A program made the position numbers and the translations under genes. DNA of 64,000 nucleotides from assembly GCA_037349315.1 (NCBI GenBank), contig JBAIAC010000132.1, positions 620,001-684,000 on the forward strand, given 5' to 3'. Below are positions 50,404 through 63,800 of the stretch, piece by piece; positions within the stretch are counted from its first letter, which is position 1; the number at the start of each line of letters is the position of its first letter. The DNA comes from Chelydra serpentina. Lineage: Eukaryota; Chordata; Testudines; Chelydridae. The notes beneath the pieces were generated by a model that made no database searches, had not been told where the DNA came from, and saw only the letters and a list, made by a program, of their open reading frames with translations.

Positions 50404-51693
50404 TCACTGGTTAACCCGCTCTGTCTGGAAGCGAGCTTTCAAAGCTTCCCGGATGCGGACCGCCTCCCGCTGTGATCTTCGAATGGCTCTGGTGTCTGGC
50501 TGAGCGTAATCTGCTGCTAGTCGATTTGCCTCAACCTCCCAGCCCTGCATAAATGTCTCCCCCTTGATCTCACAGAGATTGTGGAGCACACAGCACGCCG
50601 CAATCACAATGGGGATATTTTTAGGGCTGAGGTCGGAGCGAGTAAGTAAGCTTCGCCATCTTGCTTTCAGACGGCCAAAGGCACACTCCACCACCATTCT
50701 GCACTTGCTCAGGCGGTAATTAAAGAGCTCCTTTTCAGTGTCCAGGGCTCCCGTGTATGGCTTCATGAGCCATGGCATTAGCGGGTAGGCAGGGTCCCCC
50801 AGGATCACTGTTGGCATCTCCACCTCCCCAACAGTGATTTTGTGGTCGGGGAAATAAACCCCCTGTTGCAGGCGTCTAAACAGACCAGAGTTCTTGAAAA
50901 CACGAGCATCATGAACCTTTCCTGGCCACCCAACATTGATGTTCATAAAACGTCCTTTGTGGTCCACTAGTGGTTGCAGAACCATAGAAAAATAGCCCTT
51001 CCGGTTAATATACTGGCCGCCCTGGTGCTCCGGTCCCAGGATAGGGATGTGTGTCCCATCTATGGCCCCACCGCAGTTTGGGAATCCCATTGCAGCGAAG
51101 CCATCTATGATCGCCTGCACGTCTCCCAGGGCCACTACTTTGTGGAGCAGAAGGTCAACGATTGCACGGGCTACCTGCATCACAGCAACCCCCACGGTAG
51201 ACTTGCCCACTCCAAATTGGTTCGCTACTGACCGGTAGCTGTCAGGGGTTGCAAGCTTCCACAGGGCTATGGCCACTCGCTTCTGGATAGTGAGGGCTGC
51301 TCGCATCCGGGTGTCCTGGCACTTCAGGGCAGGGGACAGCAACTCACAAAGTTCCATAAAAGTGCACTTACGCATCCGAAAGTTTCGCAGCCACTGGGAC
51401 TCATCCCATACCTGCAGCACTATGCGGTCCCACCAGTCAGTGCTTGTTTCCCTTGCCCAGCATCGCCGTTCCACGGGATCAACGTGACCCATTGCCACCA
51501 TGATGTCTAGGGTCCGGGGTCCAGCGCTTTGCAAGAGATCAATGCCCCTTTCACAGTTTAAGTACTCCCGGAGCTTCCGTTGTCTCCTCTCCCGATTTCT
51601 CTGCATCAGAGTCTGGAAAAGGTGCGCTATAAGGCGCGAGTTGTTGGCTACGGACAGAACAGCTGCGATAATCGCGGAGGGCTCCATGCTCAC
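50404..51693 (-). CDS. PIF/Harbinger transposase (HARBI1-like)
   Basis: The uninterrupted 429-residue ORF contains an N-terminal helical part (1-130), a helix-turn-helix-like segment (SVANQFGVGKSTV, about 155-167) and a DDE_4 nuclease: GGAIDGTHIPI (Asp212), GKVHDARVF (Asp262), VILGDPAYPL (Asp300) and MVVECAFGRLKARW (Glu336). The 35 residues between Asp300 and Glu336 fit the D35E spacing of the family. The C-terminal part has CCVLHNLCE and a basic helix. It would cut the element at its ends and insert it at TWA sites, with the Myb-like partner. All catalytic residues are present, so activity is possible. Confidence 0.94.
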   Translation of the reverse strand: MSMEPSAIIAAVLSVANNSRLIAHLFQTLMQRNRERRQRKLREYLNCERGIDLLQSAGPRTLDIMVAMGHVDPVERRCWARETSTDWWDRIVLQVWDESQWLRNFRMRKCTFMELCELLSPALKCQDTRMRAALTIQKRVAIALWKLATPDSYRSVANQFGVGKSTVGVAVMQVARAIVDLLLHKVVALGDVQAIIDGFAAMGFPNCGGAIDGTHIPILGPEHQGGQYINRKGYFSMVLQPLVDHKGRFMNINVGWPGKVHDARVFKNSGLFRRLQQGVYFPDHKITVGEVEMPTVILGDPAYPLMPWLMKPYTGALDTEKELFNYRLSKCRMVVECAFGRLKARWRSLLTRSDLSPKNIPIVIAACCVLHNLCEIKGETFMQGWEVEANRLAADYAQPDTRAIRRSQREAVRIREALKARFQTERVNQ

Positions 51694-51850
51694 TGTCCAG
51701 TGGCGTCCGAGCTATCAGCCACAGGAAAAGGGCACAAATTCATTCCCCGCCGGCGCTTTCACATAGGGAAGGCGGAAGTGTGGGTCAAGTGACAAAATGT
51801 ACGTATACCGACCCTTGACACAATTTCGTTCCCACAAGGCACTGGGGGCT

Positions 51851-51872
51851 ACATAATTAGAAAGATAGATAG
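51851..51872. repeat. Satellite-like patch inside the Harbinger
   Basis: The words acataattagaaagatagat followed by ag stand inside the element, 213 bases from its right end. The same words are common in the host satellite and foreign to the surrounding GC-balanced transposon DNA. Confidence 0.85.
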
Positions 51873-52069
51873 GCCCAGAATTCCAGTGGGCAGGCGGGAC
51901 TGCGGGAACTGTGGGATAGCTACCCACAGTGCAACGCTTGCAATGTCAACGCTTGCCCCCCTACTGTGGACTCGGACATTCGAATAAACATCCCTGGTGT
52001 GGATTCGAACAATCGACCTGGAAATATCGGATTCACAAGTTCGGTTTCACAGAAATCGAACTAGTACCG

Positions 52070-52085
52070 TAGTGTAGACATACCC
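52070..52085 (-). repeat. Harbinger right terminal inverted repeat
   Basis: On the minus strand GGGTATGTCTACACTA, similar to the left end and to the MITE end at 35,883. Confidence 0.85.
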
Positions 52086-55000
52086 TTAGAGAGATAGATA
52101 ATTAGAGAGATAGATAATTAGATAGATAATTAGATGGATAGATAATTAGATAGATAATTAGATATTTAGATAGATAAATAGTAAGATAGAAAATTAGATA
52201 ATTAATAAGATAGATAATTAGATAGTTGGATAGATAATTAGATAGATAGGTTGATTATTATATAGATAAATATGTAGATTATTAGATAGGTAGATAATTA
52301 GATAGATAATTAGATATATAGATAATTAGATAGATGGATAGATAATTAGATAGATATGTTGATTATTAGATAGATGGATAATTAGATAGATAATTAGATA
52401 GATAGATGATTAGATAGATAGATAGATATTAGATAGATAAACAGATAATTAGATAGTTAATTAGATAGACAGATAATTGGATAATTAGATAGATAGTTAG
52501 CAAGATAGATAATTAGATAGATAATTAGAGAGATAGATAATTAGATAGATAGATATTAGATAGATAGATAGATATTCGATAGATAATTAGATGGATAGAT
52601 AAATAGACAGATAGAAAATAAGATAATTAATAAGGTAGATAATTAGATAGATAGATAGATAATTACATAGATAATTAGATAGATAGATAATTAGAGATGT
52701 GGGTAATTATATAATTACATATTAGGTAATTAAATAGATAAAGAGACAGATAGATATATAGATAATTAGATAGATAGATAAATAAATAGATAGATAGAAA
52801 ATTAGATAATTAGAAAGATTCATAATTACATAGGTAATTAGATAGATAGAGAGATAATTAGAGAGATAGGTAGATTATTAGCTAGATAGATAATTAGATA
52901 GATTATTAGATAAATACTTAGATAATTAGATAGATAAATAGACAGCTAGATAGATAATTAGATAGATAGATAATTGGTTAATTAGAATGATAATTAGACA
53001 GATAGATAGAGAATTAGATAATTATATAGATAGATAGATAATTAGATAGACAGAAAATTAGATAATTAGAAAGATAGATAATTAGATAGACAATTAGATA
53101 GATATTTAGATAGCTAGATAGATAATTCGATAGATAATTAGATAGATAGATAATTAGATAGATTGTTAGATTATTAGATAGATAATTAAATAGAAAGAAA
53201 ATTATATAATTAGAAAGATAGATAATTAGATAGATAATTAGATAGATAGATAATTAGATAGATTGGAGATTATTAGATATATAATTAAATAGATAGAAAA
53301 TTAGATAATTAGAAAGATAGATAATTAGATAGATAGAGAATTAGATAGATAATTATATAGATAGATAGAGAATTAGATAGATAGATAATTAGATAATTAG
53401 AAAGATTGATAATTAGATAGATAATTAGACAGCTAGATAGATAATAATATAGATTATTAGATACATTGGTAGATTATTAGATAGATAATTAGATAGATAG
53501 AAATTTAGATAAATAGATAGATATTTACAAAGAGAGATAATTAGATAGATAATTAGATAGATAATTAGATAGATAGATGATTAGATAGATAGATAGATAT
53601 TAGATAGATAAACAGATAATTAGATAGTTAATTAGATAGACAGATAATTGGATAATTAGATAGATAGTTAGCAAGATAGATAATTAGATAGATAATTAGA
53701 GAGATAGATAATTAGATAGATAGATATTACATAGATAGATAGATATTAGATAGATAATTAGATGGATAGATAAATAGACAGATAGAAAATTAGATAATTA
53801 ATAAGGTAGATAATTAGATAGATAGATAGATAATTACATAGATAATTAGATAGATAGATAATTAGAGATGTGGGTAATTAGATAATTACATATTAGGTAA
53901 TTAAATAGATAGATAGACAGATAGATATATATTTAGATAGCTAGATAGATAATTAGATAGATAGATAAATAATTAGATAGATAGAAAATTAGATAATTAG
54001 AAAGTTACATAATTACATAGATAATTAGATAGATCGATAGAGAATTAGATAGACAGATAATTAGATGATTAGAAAGATAGATAATTAGATAGATAATTAG
54101 ACAGATAGATAGATAATTAGATAGATTGGCAGATTATTAGATAGATAATTAGATAGTAGAAAATTAGATAATTAGATAGATAATTAGATAGATAAGTTGA
54201 TTATTAGATAGGTAGATAATTAGATAGATAAATAGATAGATAGATATTTAGAAAGAGAGATAATTAGATAGATAATTAGATAAATATTTAGATAGCTAGA
54301 TAGATAAATCGATAGATAATAATATAGATAGATAATTAGATAGATTATTAGATAAATACATAGATAATTAGATAGATAAATAGATAGCTAGATAGATAAT
54401 TAGAAAGAAAGATAATAAGTTAATTAGATCGATAATTAGATAGATAGAGCATTAGATAGATAGATAATTAGAGATGTAGGTAATTAGATAAGTACATATT
54501 AGGTAATTAAATAGATAAATAGATAGATAGATATTTAGATAGCTAGATAGATAATTAGATAGATAGATAAATAATTAGATAGAAAATTAGATAATTAGAA
54601 AGTTACATAATTACATAGATAATTAGATATATAGATAGATAATTAGATAGATAATTAGATAGATAGATAATTAGATAGATTATTAGATAAATAAATAGAT
54701 AATTAGAAATATAAATAGATAGCTAGATAGATAATTAGATAGATAGATAATTAGATAGATTGGTAGATTATTATATAGATAGATAATTATATAGATAGAT
54801 AGATAATTAGAGAGATAGAAAATTAGATAATTAGAAAGACAGAGAATTAGATAGATATGTTGATTATTAGATAGGTAGATAATTATATAGATAATTAGAT
54901 AGAGAGATAATTAGATAGATAGTTAATTAGATAGATTATTAGATAAATATATAGATAATTGGATAGATAAATAGATAGCTAGATAGATAATTAGATACAT

Positions 55001-55592
55001 AGATAATTAGTTAATTAGATCGATAATTAGATAGATAGGTAGAGAATTAGATAGATAATTATATAGCTAGATAGATAATTAGATAGATAGAAAATTAGAT
55101 AATTAGAAATATAGATAAATAGCTAGATAATTAGACAGCTAGACAGATAATTAGATACATAATTAGATAGATTGGTAGATTATTAGATAGATAGGTTGAT
55201 TATTATATAGATGGATAATTAGATAGATAATTAGATGAATATGTAGATTGTCAGATAGATGGATAATTAGATAGATAATTAGATAGATAGATGATTAGAT
55301 AGATAGATATTAGATAGATAAACAGATAATTAGATAGTTAATTAGATAGACAGATAGTTGGATAATTTGATAGATAGTTAGCAAGATAGATAATTAGATA
55401 GATAATTAGAGAGATAGATAGATAATTAGAGAGATAGATAGATAATAATATAGATAGATAATTAGATAGATATATATTAGATAGATAGATATTAGATAGA
55501 TAATTAGACATTTAGATAGATAAATAGATAGATAGAAAATTAGATAATTAATTAGATAGATAATTAGATAGCTAGATAGATAATTAGATAGA

Positions 55593-55626
55593 TAGGTTGG
55601 CCACCCCTGTTGTAGGGACTGGCCTA
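55593..55626. other. Non-satellite patch in the satellite
   Basis: ggttggccacccctgttgta followed by gggactggcctaga breaks the AT-rich array. ggcca and tggcc at its edges can pair as a short hairpin. Origin unknown. Confidence 0.75.
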
Positions 55627-58600
55627 GATAGATACAGAGATAATTAGAGAGATAGGGAGATTATTAGCGAGATAGATAATTAGATAGATTATTAGATAAA
55701 TACATAGATAATAGGATAGATAAGTAGATAGTTAGATAGATAATTAGACAGATTGATAGATAAATGGATAGATAGAAAATTAGATAATGAAAAAGGTAGA
55801 TAATTAGATAGATAGATAGATAATTACATAGATAATTAGATAGATAGATAATTAGAGATGTGGGTAATTAGATAATTACATATTAGGTAATTAAATAGAT
55901 AAATAGACAGATAGATATATATTTAGATAGCTAGATAGATAATTAGATAGATAGATAAATAATTAGATAGATAGAAAATTAGATAATTAGAAAGTTACAT
56001 AATTACATAGATAATTAGATAGATCGATAGAGAATTAGATAGATTGGCAGATTATTAGATAGATAATTAGATAGTAGAAAATTAGATAAATAGATAGATA
56101 GATAATTAGATAGATAAGTTGATTATTAGATAGGTAGATAATTAGATAGATAAATAGATAGATAGATATTTAGAAAGAGAGATAATTAGATAGATATTTA
56201 GATAGCTAGATAGATAAATCGATAGATAATAATATAGATAGATAATTAGATAGATTATTAGATAAATACATAGATAATTAGATAGATAAATAGATAGCTA
56301 GATAGATAATTAGAAAGAAAGATAATAAGTTAATTAGATCGATAATTAGATAGATAGAGCATTAGATAGATAATTAGATAGATAGATAATTAGATAGACA
56401 GATAATTAGAGATGTAGGTAATTAGATAAGTACATATTAGGTAATTAAATAGATAAATAGATAGATATTTAGATAGCTAGATAGATAATTAGATAGATAG
56501 ATAAATAATTAGATAGATAGAAAATTAGATAATTAGAAAGATACATAATTACATAGATAGTTAGATAGATAGAGAGATAATTAGAGAGATGGGTAGATTA
56601 TTAGCTAGATAGATAATTAGATAGATTATTAGATAAATACTTAGATAATTAGATAGATAAATAGACGGCTAGATAGATAATTAGATAGATAGATAATTAG
56701 TTAATTAGAATGATAATCACACAGATAGATAGAGAATTAGATAATTATATAGATAGACAGATAATTAGATAGACAGAAAATTAGATAATTAGAAAGATAG
56801 ATAATTAGATAGACAATTAGATAGATATTTAGATAGCTAGATAGATAATTCGATAGATAATTAGATAGATAGATAGATAATTAGATAGAAAATTAGATAA
56901 TTAGAAAGACAGATAATTAGATAGATATGTTGATTATTAGATAGGTAGATAATTAGATAGATAAATAGATAGATAGATAATGAGATAGATAGATAATTAG
57001 ATAGATTATTAGATAAATACATAGATAATTGGATAGATAAATAGATAGCTAGATAGATAATTAGACAGATAGATAGAGAATTAGATAATTATATAGATAG
57101 ATAATTAGATAGATTATTAGATAAATAAATAGATAATAGGAAAGATAAATAGATAGCTAGATAGATAATTAGATAGATAGATAATTAGATAGATTGGTAG
57201 ATTATTAGATAGATAGATAATTAGATAGATATGTTGATTATTAGATAGCTAGATAATTAGATGGATAAATAGATTGATAGATAATTAGATAGATTGTTAG
57301 ATTATTAGATAGATAGATAATTAAATAGATAGAAAATTATATAATTAGAAATATAGATAATTAGATAGATAATTATATAGATAGATAGAAAATTAGATAT
57401 ATATGTTGATTATTAGATAGGTAGATAATTAGATAGATAAATAGATAGATAGATATTTACAAAGAGAGATAATTAGATAGATAATTATATAGATATTTAG
57501 ATAGCTATATAGATAATTCGATAGATAATTAGATAGATAAATAGACAGCTAGATAGATAATTAGATACATAGATAATTAGATAGATTGGTAGATTATCAG
57601 ATAGGTATATAATTAGATAGATAAATAGATAGATAGATAATTAGATAGATATATGGATAATTAGATAGATTATTAGATAAATACATAGATAATTGGATAG
57701 ATAAATAGATAGCTAGATAGATAATTAGATATATAGATAATTAGTTAATTAGATCGATAATTAGATAGATAGAGATTTAGATAGATAATTACATAGCTAG
57801 AAAGATAATTAGATAGATAGAAAATTAGATAATTAGAAAGATAGATAAAAAACTAGATAATTAGACAGCTAGATAGATAAATAGATAGATAATTAGATAG
57901 ATAGATAATAGATAGATTGGTAGATTGTTAGATAGATAGATAATTAAATAGATAGAAAATTATATAATTAGAAAGTTATATAATTAGATAGATAGGTAGA
58001 GAATTATATAGATAATTATATAGATCGATAGAGAATTAGATAGATAGATAATTAGATAATTAGAAAGATAGATAATTAGATAGATAATTAGACAGCTAGA
58101 TAGATAATTAGATAGATAGATAATTAGCTAGATAATTAGATAGATAGGTAGATTATTAGCTAGATAGATAATTAGATTATTAGATAAATAGATAATAAGA
58201 AAGATAAATAGATAGCTAGATAGATAATTAGATAGATAGATTATTAGATAGGTAGATAATTAGATAGATAAATAGATAAATATATAATTAGATAGATAGA
58301 TAGATAGATAATTAGATAGACTCTTAGATAAATACATAGATAATTGAATAGATAAATAGATAGCTAGATAGATAATTAGATATATAGATAATTAGTTAAT
58401 TAGATCGATAATTAGATAGATAGAGAATTAGATAGATAATTATATAGCTAGATAGATAATTAGATAGATAGAAAATTAGATAATTAGAAAGATAGATAAA
58501 TAGCAAGATAATTAGACAGCTAGATATATAATTAGATAGATAATTAGATAGATAGATAATTAGATAGATTGGTAGATTATTAGATAGATAGATAATTATA

Positions 58601-60829
58601 TAGATAGATAGATAATTAGATAGATAGAAAATTAGATAATTAGAAAGATAGATAAATAGATAGATAATTAGACAGCTAGATAGATAATTAGATAGATAAT
58701 TAGATAGATAGATAATTAGATAGATTGGTAGATAATTAAATAGATAGAAAATTATATAATTAGAAAGATAGATAATTAGATAGATTGGTAGATAATTAGA
58801 AAGATAGATAATGAGATAGATAGATAATTAGATAGACAATTAGATATTTAGATAGCTAGATAGATAATTGAATAGATAATTAGATAGATAGATAATTAGA
58901 TAGATTACTAGATAAATAAATATATAATAAGAAAGATAAATAGATAGCTAGATAGATATTTAGATACATAGACAATTAGATAGATTGTTAGATTATTAGT
59001 TAGATAGATAATTATATAGATAGATAGATAATTAGATAGATAGAAAATTAGATAATTAGAAAGATAGATAAATAGCTAGATAATTAGACAGCTAGATAGA
59101 TATTTAGATAGATAATTAGATAGATAGATAGTTAGATAGATTGGTAGATTATTAGATAGATAATTAAATAGATAGAAAATTAGAAAATTAGAAAGATAGA
59201 TAATTAGACAGCTAGATAGATAATTCGATAGATAATTAGATAGATATTTAGATAGCTAGATAGATAATTCGATAGATAATTAGATAGATAGATAATTAGA
59301 TAGATTATTAGATAAAGACATAGATAATTAGAAAGATAAATAGACATCTAGATAGATAATTAGATAGATAATTAGACAGATAGATAATTAGATAGATTGG
59401 TAGATCATTAGATAGATAATTAAATAGATAGAAAATTAGATAATTAGAGAGATAGATCCTTAGATAATTAGATAGATAGATAATTAGATAGATAGGTTGA
59501 TTATTAGATAGGTATATAATTAGATTTATAATTAGATAGATAGATAATTAGATAGTTATATAGATAATTAGATAGATAATAAGAAAGATAAATAGATAAT
59601 TAGATAGATAGATAATTAGATAGATTGGTAGACTATTAGATAGATAGATAATTATATAGATAGATAGATAGATAATTATATAGATAGAAAATTAGATAAT
59701 TAGAAAGATAGATAATTAGATATATATGTTAATTATTAGATAGGTAGATAATTAGATGGATAAATAGATAGATAGATGATTCGATAGATAAATAATTAGA
59801 TAGAAAATTATATAATTAGAAAGATACATAATTACATAGATAATTAGATAGGTAGAGAGATAATTAGATAGATAGGTAGATTATTAGCTAGATAGATAAT
59901 TAGATAGATTATTAGATAAATACATGGATAATTAGATAGATAAATAGACAGCTAGATAGATAATTAGACAGATAGATAATTAGTTAATTAATCGATAATT
60001 AGACATATAGATAGAGAATTAGATAATTATATAGATAGATAGATAGATAATTAGATAGACAGAAAATTAGATAATTAGAAAGATAGATAATTAGATAGAT
60101 AGATAATTAGATAGACAATTATATATATAGATAGCTAGATGGATAATTCGATAGATTATTAGATACATAGATAATTAGATAGATTATTAGATAAATAAGT
60201 AGATAATAAGAAAGATAAATAGATAGCTAGATAGATAATTAGATAGATAGATAATTAGATAATTAATCGATAGTTAGACACATAGATAGAGACTGAGATA
60301 ATTATATAGATAGATAATTAGATAGACAGAAAGTTAGATAATTAGAAAGATAGATAATTACATAGATTGGTAGATTATTAGATAGATAGATAATTAAATA
60401 GAAAATTATATAATTAGAAAGATAGATAATTAGATAGATAGATAGAGAATTAGATAGATAATTATATAGATAGATAGAGAATTAGATAGATAGATAATTA
60501 CATAATTAGAAAGATAGATAATTAGATAGATAATTAGACAGCTAGATAGATAATTTTATAGATAGATAATAAGATAGATAATTAGATATATTGGTAGATT
60601 ATTAGAGAGATAATTAGATAGAGAGATACTTAGATAATTAGATAGATAATTAGATGGGTAGATAATTAGATAAATTATTATATAAATAAGTAGATAATAA
60701 GAAAGATAAATAGATAGCTAGATAGATAATTAGATAGATAGATAATTAGATAAATATGTAGATTATTAGATAGGTAGATAATTAGATAGATAATTAGATA
60801 TTTAGATAATTAGATAGATAGATAGATAA

Positions 60830-60865
60830 TTAGGGTTAGGGTTAGGGTTAAGGTTAGGGTTAGGG
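60830..60865 (+). repeat. Interstitial telomeric repeat tract
   Basis: Six consecutive hexamers: five TTAGGG and one TTAAGG (fourth), then ttacg. It sits inside the satellite with the G-rich strand on the plus strand. Confidence 0.97.
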
Positions 60866-63800
60866 TTACGTTGATTATTAGATAGATGGATAATTAGATA
60901 GATAATTGGATAGATAGATGATTAGATAGATAGATAGATAAATAGATAATTAGATAGATAGATAATTAGATAGATTGTTAGATTATTAGATAGATTGATA
61001 ATTAAATAGAAAGAAAATTATATAATTAGAAAGATAGATAATTAGATAGATAATTAGATAGATAGATAATTAGATAGATTGGTAGATTATTAGATATATA
61101 ATTAAATAGATAGAAAATTATATAATTAGAAAGATAGATAATTAGATAGATAATTAGACAGCTAGATAGTTAATTAGATAGATAGATAATTAGATATATA
61201 ATTAGATAGATTGGTACATTATTAGATAGATAATTAGATAGATAATTAGATTTATAGATAAATAGACAGCTAGATAGATAATTAGAAAGATAATTAGACA
61301 GATAGATAATTAGATAGATTGGTAGATTATTAGATAGATAATTAACTAGATAGAAAATTAGATAATTAGAAAGATAGATCCTTAGCTAATTAGATAGATA
61401 GATACATAATTAGAGAGATAGGTTGATTATTAGATAGGTATATAATTAGATAGATAATTAGATTTATAGATAATTAGATAGATAGATAGATAATTACATA
61501 GATAATTAGTTAGATAGATAATTATTGATGAAGGTAATTAGATAGTTACATATTAGGTAATTAAATAGATAATTAGATAGATTATTAGATAAATAAATAT
61601 ATAATAAGAGATAAATAGATAGCTAGATAGATAATTAGATAGATAGATAATTAGATAGATAGATAATTCGATAGATAGATAATTAGATAGATTATTGGAT
61701 AAATAAATAGATAATAAGATTTGATAATTAGAAAGATAGATAATTAGATAGATATATTGATTATTAGATAGGTAGATAATTAGATAGATAGATAGATAAT
61801 GAGATAGATAGATAATAAGAAAGATAAACAGATAGCTAGATAGATAATTAGATAGATAGATAATTAGATAGATTGGTACATAATTAGATAGATCGATAAT
61901 TAGATAGATAGATAGATAATTACATAGATAATTAGATAGAGAGATAATTAGATAGATAGGTTGATTATTAGATAGATAGATAATTAGATAGATAATTAGA
62001 TTATTAGATGATTAGATAGATAGATAGATATTAGATAAATAAACAGATAATTAGATAGTTAATTAGATAGACAGATAATTGGATAATTAGATAGATAGTT
62101 AGCAAGATAGATAATTAGAGAGATAGATAGATAATTAGAGAGATAGATAATTAGATAGATATTAGATAGATAAATAGATATTAGATAGATAATTAGATGG
62201 ATAGATAATTAGATATTTAGATAGATAAATAGATAGATAGAAAATTAGATAATTAATAAGATAGATAATTAGATAGCTAGATAGATAATTCGATAGATAA
62301 TTAGATAGATAGATGATTAGATAGATAATTTGATAGATAATTAGAGAGATAGATATTAGATAGATAAATATATAATTAGATATATAATTAGATAGATAAG
62401 CAGATAATTAGATAGTTAATTAGATAAACAGATAATTAGATAATTAGATAGATTGGTAGATTATTAGATGGATAGATAATTAAATAGATAGAAAATTAGA
62501 TAATTAGAAAGATAGGTCCTTAGATAATTAGATATATAGATAGATAATTAGATAGATGTGTCAATTATTAGATAGGTAGATAATTTGATAGATAATTACA
62601 TAGATAGATAATTAGATATGTAGGTAATTAGATAATTACATATTAGGTAATTAAATAGATAAATAGATAGATATTTAGATAGCTATATAGATAATTAGAT
62701 CGATAGATAAATAATTAGATAGATAGAAAATTAGATAATTAGAAAGTTACATAATTACATAGATAATTAGATATATAGAGAGATAATTAGATAGATAATT
62801 AGATAGACAGATAATTAGATATATTATGAGATAAGTAAATAGATAATTAGAAATATAAATAGATAGCTAGATAGATAATTAGATAGATAGATAATTAGAT
62901 AGATTGGTAGATTATTAGATAGATAGATAATTATATAGATAGATAGATAAATAGATAGATAGAAAATTAGATAGATAGATAATTAGATAGATAGTTAATT
63001 AGATAGATTATTAGATAAATATATAGATGGATAATTAGATAGATAATTAGATAGATAGATGATTAGATAGATATTAGATAGATAAACAGATAATTAGATA
63101 GTTAATTAGATAGACAGATAGTTGGATAATTTGATAGATAGTTAGCAAGATAGATAATTAGAGAGATAATTAGAGAGATAGATAGATAATTAGAGAGATA
63201 GATAGATAATTAGATAGATAGACAATTAGATAGATATATATTAGATAGATAGATAGATATTAGATAGATAATTAGATATTTAGATAGATAATTAGATAGA
63301 TAATTAGATTTATAGATAATTACATAGATAATTAGATAGATACATAATTAGAGATGTAGGTAATTAGATAATTACATATTAGGTAATTAAATAGATAAAT
63401 ATATAGATAGATATTTAGATAGCTATATAGATAATTAGATAGATAAATAATTAGATAGATAGAAAATTAGATAATTAGAAAGTTACATAATTACATAGAT
63501 AATAAGATAGATAGAGAGATAATTAGATAGATAGGTAGATTATTAGCTAGATAGATAATTAGATAGATTATTAGATAAATACATAGACAAATAGACAGCT
63601 AGATAGATAATTAGATAGATAGATAATTAGATAGACAATTGGATAGATGTTTAGATAGCTAGATAGATACTTAGATAGATAATTAGATAGATAGATAATT
63701 AGATAGATTACTAGATAAATAAATAGATAATAAGAAAGATAAATAGATATCTAGATAGATAATTAGATAGATAGACAATTAGATAGATTGGTAGATTATT

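Larger units (their letters stand above)
46601..52085. mobile_element. Complete PIF/Harbinger DNA transposon
   Basis: The 5,485-bp element has related inverted ends (GGCCAGTTCTACACTA at 46,601-46,616; TAGTGTAGACATACCC at 52,070-52,085) and a TTA target duplication (46,598-46,600 and 52,086-52,088). It carries a two-exon Myb/SANT-like gene on the plus strand and an intronless transposase on the minus strand, convergent and each with its own AATAAA. Both frames are open, so the copy may be recent. Harbinger transposition needs both proteins. Confidence 0.96.
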
